Shown here: positions 1-12,100 of the stretch, piece by piece | How positions within the stretch are numbered: the first letter of the stretch is position 1 | How the letters are laid out: each line of letters begins with the position of its first letter | Origin: Arctopsyche grandis | Taxonomy: Eukaryota; Arthropoda; Insecta; Trichoptera; Hydropsychidae | DNA: 64,000 nucleotides | Assembly (NCBI RefSeq): GCF_051622035.1 | Contig: NC_135356.1 | Location: 14,122,079 to 14,186,078, forward strand | Reading direction: 5' to 3' | Made by a program: the position numbers and the translations under genes | Notes under the pieces: generated by a model | The model's input: only the letters and a program-made list of their open reading frames with translations | Told to the model about the DNA's origin: nothing | Databases searched by the model: none

Positions 1-1105
1 CATGTTAAGACTTTTCCATGCGACTATATGTTACCAATAGCTGATTCATATCAATGGATGTATGTAATCTGTTCATCGATATGCACATCTATTCAATGGA
101 CCGCTTAAATTAATTGTTTTTGAAATTGACAACTCTACTAGAGCAACCTTTAAAACGGTCATTGAAGTCCGGACACCAAAAAAATTATTTGTGAAACAAA
201 ACCAGCCATTACATTAATGCTAACCACCGAGGGGTTGCGGAGTTCGATCCCGTGGGTTGACCTTGATTGAAAATAATGTATTCCGAGTATTATCTGTAAG
301 TGTTGATGGTCAAACTTGGATATTTATGACTCCATTTCAATCGTTTCCTATCAGAGTTTGACAATTTATCTGATTTTGTTGTTGAAACGTCACCACTATT
401 TGAATATGATTCAAAAATTTATATATATCATAGGAAGATATAAAATTGGATCCATCAGCTATGGCGTCTTTCCCAAAGTATAAATAAAATAAAAAAATAC
501 TAAAACTACTTTTTGTAATTTCAGAAACCACAACCTAGCTTCAAGCATTTTTGATACTACAGATTTAAAAACATGCAGCAGAAGACTGTAAAAAAAGATA
601 TTGAATCGTTTGCGAAGTGAAACATAGAAGAAAACCTTGTAAAAACGGTCACCCATATAAAAAGTTTCACATAAAAAAGCTTTTAATAATAACTATGGCA
701 CAAATTTTAAAAATAAAAACCGAGAAGCACTTGTTCAGTAGACATTAAATACGACTTCGTATACAAGGATCAAAACGAACGTGAGGATAAGTACAACTAT
801 GCAATACAAGTTTTTTATTCGGTAAGTAAATCTTATCGTTAAAACATAAATAAAATCACCTTTTGAATGTATTCTTCTTTCGGCTCCTTCATGGGAGCTC
901 CGACGAACGAAAATCTGCAAACAGAAACAAAACGAAACGTTGAAATCATCGCCAACATTGTCCAAACCTGCCTCAAGAGATCCAAACGACGCGCAAAACC
1001 GAAATTACCAAGCCGACAATTAATTCTTTTATGACATGCATGTAGAAAATGTTCTCAATATGATGACTCAGATTACGAGCCTTAAATGTGAATCCATCGG
1101 TCGAC
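1..1105. other. AT-rich sequence, no gene recognised; possible SINE trace
   Basis: No convincing coding region on either strand; the open frames are short and of skewed composition. At about 215-262 a tRNA-like B-box (GGAGTTCGATCCCGTGG) follows a degenerate A-box-like stretch, which suggests a tRNA-derived SINE trace. It is too degraded to delimit. The rest is probably intron or 3 prime region of the minus-strand dos gene. Confidence 0.3.
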
Positions 1106-1732
1106 CTGCAGGTGCATATGGATGATGGGTGAAAAGTCTGAGGGAATATTACAAAGTAAATTTGCGCTCGCCGTATCAACTGAATACAATCACAATACAA
1201 TAAACATAATAATAATAATAAACAAGTTGCATATAATCACATCGCCAGTACATTATCAACCACAATAAATTAGTACACATATGTTATACGCATTTGAAGC
1301 AAACCACAAGAATGATAATGGTAATAATAGTAATGAAATATATATACTTAGTAAAAGTGGAGTCGCGCGTGAATCGCGTTGGTTTGGGTGGTCTCGGTGG
1401 CGCCGCATTTCCTATACAAAAGCAAAAAATTCAAATTCAATATTCAAATTCAATGATACTAAAAAGAAAGATGTTAACAACAAAAGGTAAACATTAGAGA
1501 TTCCGAACCTGACACGTGTACCCCTAATTTTACGTCAAGAGCTTGAATATATTTAAACCTTTTCATGATTAGTAGTCGTCATCTATTGGATTGAACGTTC
1601 GACAAAAGAGGACGACAAAAATCTAGGTCAGAAATAATGATTGCAATGTCTTTCCACCATCATATTTTCTTTTACATACTCTTTAGGGTACGCGTATCTC
1701 CGGTTGGGAATCGCCGATAAAAATGATTTTAC

Positions 1733-1889
1733 CGTTTGTCTGACTAGTTATCGACAGCGAGTGATTCAACTCTTCGGACAGGGGTGCATCATTCTCGGTA
1801 AGTACGGGCTCTCTGGGAGAGTCGGCGAGGTTGAATGTTTTGTTTCCGATGAGTGCATCGTCACAGTTGATGTACACCCTTATGTCGCT
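1733..1889 (-). CDS. dos: Candidate further exon of the dos/GAB gene
   Basis: Minus strand. A long pyrimidine tract ending in AG at 1890-1891 opens a reading frame of 52 codons plus one base, beginning SDIRVYINCDD and ending before a GT at 1732-1731 (ACG/GTAAAA). It starts in phase 0, which is what the preceding exon (ending at 3187) requires. Other frames are closed by stops. The sequence is polar and Ser/Glu/Asn-rich like the disordered tail of GAB proteins, but I recognise no specific motif. A possible next exon of 32 bases at 1106-1137 fits the phase, and a weaker one lies at about 863-914; both are too short to claim. Confidence 0.45.
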
Positions 1890-3186
1890 CTGATGAAGAA
1901 CCAAGAAAAAAGAAGAAAAATCATAAAATTATCATTCAAAACAAAAAAATAGGTAATATTTTCATACAATATTTGGCAGATTCATAACCAGTCCTAGGCA
2001 TTCAATGGTTGCTTTTCGCACAAAATATGGTCCACTATTGTCAATTTCTTTGAAAAACCATGCTTTTTTGCTCTCTTGCTTTGAACACCAATCGAGCGGT
2101 CTTTTGTTATTTGAAAAGCATCCTTCCAACACCGATCTTTATTAATAACTGACATCATCGAGCTGATGAATTCTAGTGATTAGGTGAATCTGTCTCAACT
2201 GAGTGAAGTGACTTAAGATCCCCTACCACGTCTACTACACTTCAAATACTAATTTTCAATCATGTACTAAGCGATACAATGATTTCTTTTTTGAATTTTA
2301 TTTATCATTTATTCAATTGAATCGTCCCGAGTTTGTTTTTTCAGTTCTTAAGCACATAAAATATGATAGCTATCGAATGAAAATTGTTGACACAACTGTA
2401 GAACTTTTGGATGTGAATAATAAAATGTACACATTGAAATTGAATTGTTACGAAAGTATATAATGTATCTTTCTAACGCGATCAGAAAGATTATAAAGGT
2501 TATCTTGAAGATGCAAGGAAACAATATTAATCTCTTTAAAACCGTATGGATTGCGTATATTAAGTTTTATCAATAAATTCAAATTACGTAAAAAACCTTG
2601 CCAGTTTAATTCTTTGCAACGATTAAAACAAGATATACTGAAAGAGATATCCCTCACTGACTGCATCTACAATTCCAATAAACCATTCATTTAAAATTTC
2701 ATATTATAAAAACCATTAAATATTTTGAAATATGTTTATTTCATAATGATTCAAATGGAAATTGCTCGAACCTTCTTTGTCTCATGAAAATCGTATCGCT
2801 GTTACCATGTTTTTATCTATCAGCTGGTTGCGATATTTATTTATTTTACATATTAACCAAGTTATTATCAATTCTTCATACATGTTAGTTCCATTTACTG
2901 TTCATTTGTATGTACTAACTTCATTTAAATTACTTTTAAATTCAATTTGAAATAAAAAGGAGTGTTGAGCAAAATCAATATCAATAGAATGATTAGATGC
3001 AGCTTGGTATGGGGGCCCCGGAACCTACATCTCCTTTAGAAACTCTCCTTTTTTGTCACTACCCTTAACAGAAAATTAAATATATGTACTTGGTTTAATC
3101 AAGCTCAGTATAATCTGAGCTCTAGTAAAAGTAAAATAAAATCATTCTTGTTGAATCTTTTTTGAAAAACGACTAACTGCACGAAC

Positions 3187-6100
3187 CTCTCGATATGTCG
3201 ACGGCGGACCAGTAAAGCATTCTGAAATGGGTATATATGGCCTCGGAGAATTTGGAGCTGACGAACTGTGCGTACCTTCAGATCTGGTAAAAACTATTGA
3301 AAAAAATAAAAAATAAAACATCCGATTTTAAACTAGACAATTATAACAATCAATATTTATATATTTCGACATACATTTTTCATCTTCTGTTGAATGCATA
3401 CCACACGCATTACAAATCACCTCTACCCACTTTTCCATATCGGTTTCACAGTCAGCTTGCAAGTGATAAGTTCGGGACTTTGTTCTAATGGAAAATACGG
3501 AAGCCTTCAAGATGGTGTCTTTGCGATCACGCAGTTGCATACGCAGACCAGCGTCAATCTGAATTATAAAAATAAATTATAATAAATACACAACGATATT
3601 TCAAAATGCATTGAACACGAAAAAAATCATACCTGTTCGCATAGGTTTAAATTGATAGAACCTTTTAACTTTTGTCCATTTTTATCAGTGTAATAGTCAA
3701 GGAAAAACTGGGCTGGCATTTCTTTGGATTGCCTCAGAGTAAACCAGCGACGTCTCCATTTCTATATAAAATAAATAAATAATAAAACATTAATAATACA
3801 ATCAACAATTAAGCCTTTGGCGACAAATTACATGTGATAAATGGCAGGAAATTGCTCTGGCGTACATCCCTAATAACAGTCTGATAACTAATATGACCAA
3901 TCCATTGATATGTGTGAACATATGCATATGTTAGTCAGTATGTTAAATTGAAAAATATTAACAATTTGAAATTATTAATACAAACCAAATAAAGAAATAA
4001 AAGATAGAAAAAAAACGCAATTTCAAATTCATGTGCAGCCAAACCCCATCATAACGAACAATAACATTTTCTCGTAATAACTTATTATAGCAGCAATGAG
4101 TAAAAATTTTTTTTTACAATCAGCACATTTAATTACCTTGTACAAACCACAATACAAAAGATAATTCATGTGTATGTATATATATTCAACTTGATACTAT
4201 ATTATAAATAATATTATTCATTCTCATAATCTTTTACGTGTTACGATGATGATTAAGCGTTCCTTACATTAGTACAAAAAAAAAGATCTTGAAGCTTTTT
4301 CCCGAAATATATTTGTATTTCCAACACGATTTGGTGTGAAGACTTTATTTTCTTCCCCTTTTTGAGTTTATTGAATCCATTTGTATAATGAAGACATTCA
4401 TAAATATGAAAAGTATCTATCGCGTATGTACATACATACATATATACAATGGGTTTTGGAGAGATAACAATGTTTAATTGTTGATATAACAATGTCAAAA
4501 TTGAAACTTTTTGTCAGAGGAATTTGAATACTGTCTTCGGCGTTCGACCAATTTCCATACGTATCAGCGTAGATAAGACTAAATTAACGTATAATGAATA
4601 TTGCATGCCCGATAGTATCACATTAGACAATTGAGCAGTACAAATAGTTAAAAATTATCTACATCCAGGTCAAATCATTGACATGTCCGATAATAAAGAA
4701 GAGGAGATAAAGAACATTTGAGCGAATGGGTGCTATATTAAAATCTAAAATAACACTTCTTCATGTGCCTTGTCCTCCCAGAATGTCGGCAACTAAACTT
4801 CCCATCCGTACTCTGTCTATGGCTGCTCAGAATAGTGGCTAGACCGTACCACTGCCGAAGATTCTTTATTTAACCAAGATAAAATGCCACTGCCTGAAGA
4901 AAAAAATCAATGTGTTTTGATAATGATGATGTATAGATGCGACACTTGGGCATTGAACGCCAGAATTCTGCATAAGGTCCAGTGCACTCAAAGAAATAAG
5001 GAACGCTGTATGCTTGACATAACGAGGAGAGATAGAAAACGATAATACGTGGGTTAGAAGTGCGACAAAGGTGGTGGATGTAATAGCGAAAGTAAAGACA
5101 TTGAAATGGCAATGGGCGGGTCACAGCTAGAAGATGGGACGATAGATGGACGAAAGAAGTGCTTGAATGGTACCCGAGAGTGTGAAATGGTGAAAGGAAA
5201 TGGTGAAAGGAAGGCCACAGGAGAGATGGGTGGATGAAATCAGATAAATGTGTGGGATGAGATGGGTGAGAGTTGCTCAAAACCGAAACTAATAGAAGCG
5301 TGTTGGAGTGAATGATGATATCTCAATCAGCAAATATAGGTTATTTTATTTTTAACATATTAGCCACAGTGACATTACAGAGAGCTCTAACACGTCACTG
5401 TGGCCAGTCATACAATCATAACATAATAATAACCTTAATCATAATATTAACAACTTGTTATATCTTGATGGAAGAATCATTGACATTTATAATTGATAAA
5501 ATCAACCACTGGCGTTGCTCAACAACCACTCAACCAGTTTACTGCGGTTTACATTGAAGAGGTCAATTTCACCAGCAACCCGGTTGAGCAGATATATCGC
5601 TCTAGATATTGGAGACCTTGCCAAAATATTTGTGCGAGCCACGGGAGGAGAAAACAAATCATAATTCCTCAGGTCCCTGAATTTACTAGGTGTATAAAAC
5701 TTAAATTCATTAAGAACATGAGGGTTGTGTACTATCCCATTTAATAACTTAAAAAAGTGCTTTCCCAGAAACATAACACGACGAGAATCCAATGAGTTGA
5801 AGCTTAACGCCCCTAATATATATTTTTATACCTTCCTCAAACCAATATACAGCAACATTGCCTCGTTTTGAAACTCCATGCACACTTCATCATTGGAGCG
5901 AAGTTCAAAAAATCCCTGTACAACCCACAAGATTTTCATTTTTACCCACATGAGGATAATTTAATGTAGTTCCAAATAATGAAGTTGACTACAAATGGTT
6001 TTTTTTAAATAGAAAATTTGAACAATATAAGCTAACTTCCGTTACGCATTCGTTCCGAGTACATATCCAGTTTAATCAGATAAAGCATATTTTCCCATTA

Positions 6101-9100
6101 AGTGGTATATTAGCCGGAATTATTATATAAATAACCACTATTACCTTATAGTAGCTTTGACAAAGGACACAGGTATGGATTTAAAACATTCTACAATCGT
6201 AATTTACCAATCTTCGACTTGGGTGACGCCTATACATGTACATTTATCCACTAATTGTTAAAATTAACTGATAAAAGCGTACAAGAACAATTTAAAATTA
6301 GATAACTGAACTTCTTTCATCAACGACGATTCTACTGAAAGCATCCGAAGACCCCTGATACATGTATCCGGTTGTAATTCGTTCCGATACACAATCATAA
6401 ACACCAGACCGGTGTGTTGTTACAACACGCGATAAACTCCATTCCACAACATAATCGCTCGATTGACCAATTTCATTTACATTCAACATTGTAATCACCG
6501 TTTGTTCGTTGATGATTAATGCAAATTTAAGATTTCGCAATCTGGAGCGTGTTCGATTTGACGAGAGCGCCAATTACTAGCATCACCTCTTCGAGGTGAA
6601 AAAAAATCAGATCAATAAAGGTTAAACATTTCAAAACGACACCCGTCGAGCTGATCAATTATAAATTCATGTCAGCCTCGACTACAATAAGCTCGAAATA
6701 CATTATTATAATAACCAGGAATATCTTGTTGCAATCAGGAATACGTTAGTCGAGATGCATATACATATTTCATGGAATAAATTTCAATGAGTCTCAAATA
6801 CAATAACAGATATAAAAAATGTCTTCTTAAACGAAAACCATGTGAAACGTATAAGAGGTTAGTAAAAAGTATCGAATACTTCTAATATCGGGAATAGTTT
6901 GCAACTAAATATAACAAACCACTTTGGAAATTATACATCGCACAAAACCAGAAACCTATAAAAAAATGACGCATCATTATTTTGATAACATTGGAGTAAA
7001 GCTGTAACTGCGTACTGTAAATACATATTCTAAGAATTTTTATGTGTCATATTTCAATGATAAGTAATAATAACAAACGTTTTTCCTATTTTATTTCAAT
7101 AATAAATACATAATAGTATTATTTTTTTTTATATCGCAAGAAAAATTACTCGAATACTTTTATTTATCATGTCAAAATTTTTATTTGTAAACCAATTATT
7201 GAAACAAAATTTACAATAACTAACTCATTGTTAGTTTTCCGAAAAATCTATGAGAGTCCACTTATTTTTCGCAAACAACCGGTAAAAATTAAAGGTTTTG
7301 TAAATTAAACATAACTCCTAAACCTTACTATCAAGCAGATTAAAAATTAGAATGCAGCTTCTTTACTGTTGTCTTCCGCCGTATAAATAATCAGATCAGT
7401 GTTTCTCAAACTGTGGTGATTGCTGAATTCAATTCTGTATAAAATTTAGCTACTTATTGGTTATACAGGCGCATCGAGTATACACACTTATACTAACGCA
7501 TACAAATACCCGGCAGTTATACAAATTGCCTCTAGGTGTCGCATAGTGACAGTATGCAACCAGTAATAGACGTTACATCGAACAATATCGATAAAAATCC
7601 CTATATATTATCCATCTATGAATTTCACATATATATGTTCTGGTGAAGGCCAGTATTGTCTTATTGCAGAATATCTTCAAATGGATTTCGGTTTCATATT
7701 ATATACCGCCAAATAAACTGCAAAATAACTTTCCATATGTTGAGGAGCCACAATATCATAATTACATATGCGAGAAAAAAAAGAGAATATTATTATTTTG
7801 AAACATTATCAATCAATCAATTCCTTGGAAAAAACGTCAAGCTTTAAACAATAGAAATATATATATTTTTTAATTTATTTATCGTTATTTTAAATAAAGA
7901 TATGCCAGTATGATATCTATGGATGGAAATTTTAAAATAAAACGTTTAATAATTTTTTTTTAATAAGATTTTACTAAGATCAACTTTTCTTTCCAGCGTA
8001 TAAAATTACTAGTAATGAAAATAATAGCAATTTATTGAATTAATAGTAGTGAAATTGGTATAAATAATAAGTAAATACATCCATAGTAAATGTGTATGAA
8101 TTTCATACACAAATAAATCAATTTAATAAAAAAAAAAGGTTTGGCCGCAACACATCAAAATAGTGCAATTCAACGATTTTATTTATAATGTAATTTAAAT
8201 TCATGATTTTCATAAAAAAATTATTAAATTTCAATTTATTAGTGGAATCTTAGGTTGACGCATACCGTAACGCTATTAATTAAAGGGTCAGAGTCAGTTG
8301 ATTTTTTACAACTCTGACTCTGCTTGAAATGCCCCGACTCCACAACCCTGATAAAATGGAACACTGTAAAGGCACCCACAGTTCTCCCCCTCTACATTTT
8401 CAACTAATGGCTCAAACTAACTTTTAAACCTTTTTAAAGTGAAAACTTATTAACCCACAGTAGAGTAAATTGGATTTGTAAACGATTCAATTAATTTTTT
8501 TGCAAAACTCTAGTAAACACTAATAAGCGTAGTGCACTGGTACTGTACTATTGCATACCAGTAGAGTGGTTGTGAGTTCAAGCCCCGGGCAAATACGCTG
8601 CTGGCGATAAAGTAAATCCACTAATAAATTTCAATTTAAAATTAGAGACTCTAGTTGACATATACCATAATAAAGCCCTGTTAAAAACACACCATGTATG
8701 TTTACGGCCCATAGTGAGTTAGCATCATTTATTCAGTATGACACGAGAGCATTACCAATTCTGTCATCCATGTAAATATTTTTAAACAAATAAACACACT
8801 TGCAACACTAACCGCAAAGCAACGCGATATTCAGACCCTAGTTATAAAAAAAAATCAATTACACTAACCGCAAAGTGACACTGTGTTTTATTTGCAAAGC
8901 GTCTTTCTAATATAATACATCACACACATATTAAATGCATATCGTACACACACACTGTTTGCAGTAATTGAAGATTGCAAATTCACATACACGATATCTG
9001 GAATGGTGCACGTGATAATACATACAGTACTATACTACATACATATGTAGAGTACATGACACATTGACCCTACGCATCCGGGTTATGTGATTAGCATTTG

Positions 9101-12100
9101 CAATTTAATAGATAAGTTATATTGATTCTATATATATATACTTTATGTTACCAATTAAGATTTTCAACGCCATATAATTATGCCTATTTGTAATAACAAT
9201 TCCAAGACATATTAGAAAGTCGAAAAATTTTAAACCCTCACATCGACTCTTATAATAGTGATACAAATCGAAGTATTCATCTAAAATTTACGTAGAACAA
9301 ATGATAAAAAAAAAACAAATACAAATTATAAAGTATATGTTGTATTAATCTACCTTTGTACGACGTATGAGAGTCGACGACTATCTGTAACTCCGAACTT
9401 TCCCAATGGAATTCTTAATCTGGAACTTTCTCCGTCTGCCATCAACACAGTCATTGAATATGTACGATTCTACAACTTTGCAACTATCGATTTATGTAAC
9501 ACTAATGCTGTCTTTCTGTTGATGTATATCATTTGTGTTTCTTCGGACAGTTGGGGTATTATGCATTGTGAGTAAGTTAAGCCCTAGACAAACACAATCC
9601 CAATATATGTGCGTACATAGATGTGTTGAAACAACATATGTAAATGTATCTTTCATATGTAATGTATCGAGTAATTATAAAAATCATTTTTAAATGCTAT
9701 ATTGTATATATGTACATACAAGATTTTAATTAATACTAGCTGAACCCGGCATGCGTTGCAATGCCACAATAACGCATACAATTCCCGTTCCCGTTCCCGT
9801 TTCTCGGTGTTTTTCGATAAGTGAATGTTACAGTTTTAAATTAATACTTAATAATCGCATTAAATTACAGTAATGATAATTTTTCGGAAAAACGCAGACT
9901 TACTATTACTATGTTACCACCTATTTATTCATCCCGATCAAAATTTTAGTAATTTTCAACATTTAATACTGAAAATAGACAAACTCCAGACTACCCAATA
10001 CGCATTTGAATCAATTTTTAATGCAATAATATGCCTGTATATTTACATACATACTGAAAACGCGATAAAATATAACAATTTCTGGTAATTGTCTTTCCGG
10101 TTTAGTGCAACCAATGGACACATTTTAATTTATATTTGCTTATAACACACTTCTCTAATAAATGAATATAATGTCTTCATTATTTATTTTAGTATTTATG
10201 GTGAAATTTCAACAAATATAACACTAAGGACCAAAAAGTGCCCAGTTGACACATAAGAGTAACGGTTCCTGGAAAGATCCACTAAATTGCACTGAATAGT
10301 AGCGCAGTTTCGAGAAGTCCTAATTTTCAAAGGCGCTCAAAATGAACTTACGCAATAGAATTCCACAAAAAAAGGTCAGCACCCTCAGATAACATACAAA
10401 TATACCCCTCGACGCTTTTTCGAGAAATTCAATTCGGTTAGTTCTCCTTGAGCATCTCGAATGCATTTTTCTGGTCACCAAGAGTAACATATTTGTTAAA
10501 AAATCCCTAAAAAAAATATGTTTTATTATTATCATTTACAAAATATTCCGCATTTTCATTGTGATATGTTCTAACTTGTTTGAAATGAATGCAACGAACA
10601 TAGGATGATAAGCCTAATGAGTCATGTTCTAAAAATATTTTTAATAACAATACATTTGACGCATTTAGATTAAAATTGAACATATGTATAAGCGAAACGC
10701 AATTCGGTTTTCGGAATAGATTAGACTTTTCAGTATCCAAGTCCTCATAGGCCGATATATGAATACAGATGTTTATTTACGTTTTATAGACTTCGAAAAG
10801 GCTTTAAAAGAGTACAACATAAACCAATGATACACATACTACAATGTACGGCTATACGCAGATGATGATCTCCAAATCATACTAGCAACAAAAATCCACT
10901 GTCAGAGTGGACGAGAAAATGACAGAATACACCGACATACAAAGGGGAGTGATACAAGGATGCATTCTATCCCCAATGATCTTCAATGTATACTCCAAAA
11001 TATATTTGAAGCATTGGCAACAGCCAAAGAGGTCATTAAAGTAAACGAAGTATTGTTAAACAACCTGTGTTGTTTAGATGACACTAGCGGCAGACAGTCG
11101 AGATGGATTGCGGGCACTCTCATTAATAGAGTATAATATAGTCGTGCAATAGATACGGTCTAAAATTAAATAATTATAAAAAAAAAAAACAAAATACAAG
11201 AATATCTGCAAACACCTATCTGATGGATTGACATGCGAAGTTGAAGGAATGCTTCTGGAGAGTCAACAAGATCATATATCTGGGTTGTACTTCGGATGAT
11301 GGGTGGGATGCCGAATAAAAAAAGCAAGGACAACTTATTCGGCATAAAAGTCATACAAAATTATATGGATTATACAAAAAAAAAACCTGTAAGGATAGTG
11401 AAATGCTGTGTTTTCAGTGATTTGTTGATTGATTATTTATGATGTATTTGCGGAATTAGCTGCGTTAAACAAAAATTTGCAAAAAAAATTTAACATCTAT
11501 AAATAGGGTTGCCAAGTGTCATTGACAAATAAAAAAATGAACATTTAACAAAAAAAATGTCTATTTTTTACACTTTTCTTTATAATTGTGCAGGTTATTA
11601 TTAAAGTGAAATAAGTCATTTAAAGTACCAAAAATAGCATTATTTTACAAGGTAATCGTAAAACTCCACCAGTACATGAAAGATTATATCTATAAGGCTA
11701 AGAATCATAATGTATCAAAATAATTTTAAAACAAATTTACGCAAAAGTCCAATTATCTCAAACGAAATATCACATGAAGTGATATTTAGAATATCTATAA
11801 TTGATTTTTTCCTTTCTATTTTTAATATGTAAATGAAAAGTGCTACGATTACAATGAAGACACCAAAGATAGACTTCACTGAGAGGATTAGTGAAAAAAT
11901 CTAATAAGGCTTTTGGTGCTTTTTCTTGAGCTAAAAAAAGCTTTAAATAGCTTTAGAGTGCGTTCTATTGGAGGTAATAGTGACAGCCACCTAGTTTTTG
12001 AATGTGAGAGTAGATTTTTATATTCAACATTAGCAAAATCACAGAAATCTTCTAGTCTTTTTGTTCTGACGGTGTCTATTCCACGTCTGCGTGTAATGAA

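Noticed and set aside
3005-3075. Possible small exon around GGGGGCCCCGGAACC in the dos region
   Set aside because: No donor/acceptor pair in phase with the neighbouring dos exons; 3187 joins directly to 1889 in phase 0.
4870-5280. 136-codon His/Ser-rich ORF on the minus strand
   Set aside because: It is the antisense shadow of a LINE reverse transcriptase remnant.
8520-8590. Functional tRNA gene
   Set aside because: A- and B-box-like sequences are present, but acceptor and anticodon stems do not pair convincingly; SINE head preferred.
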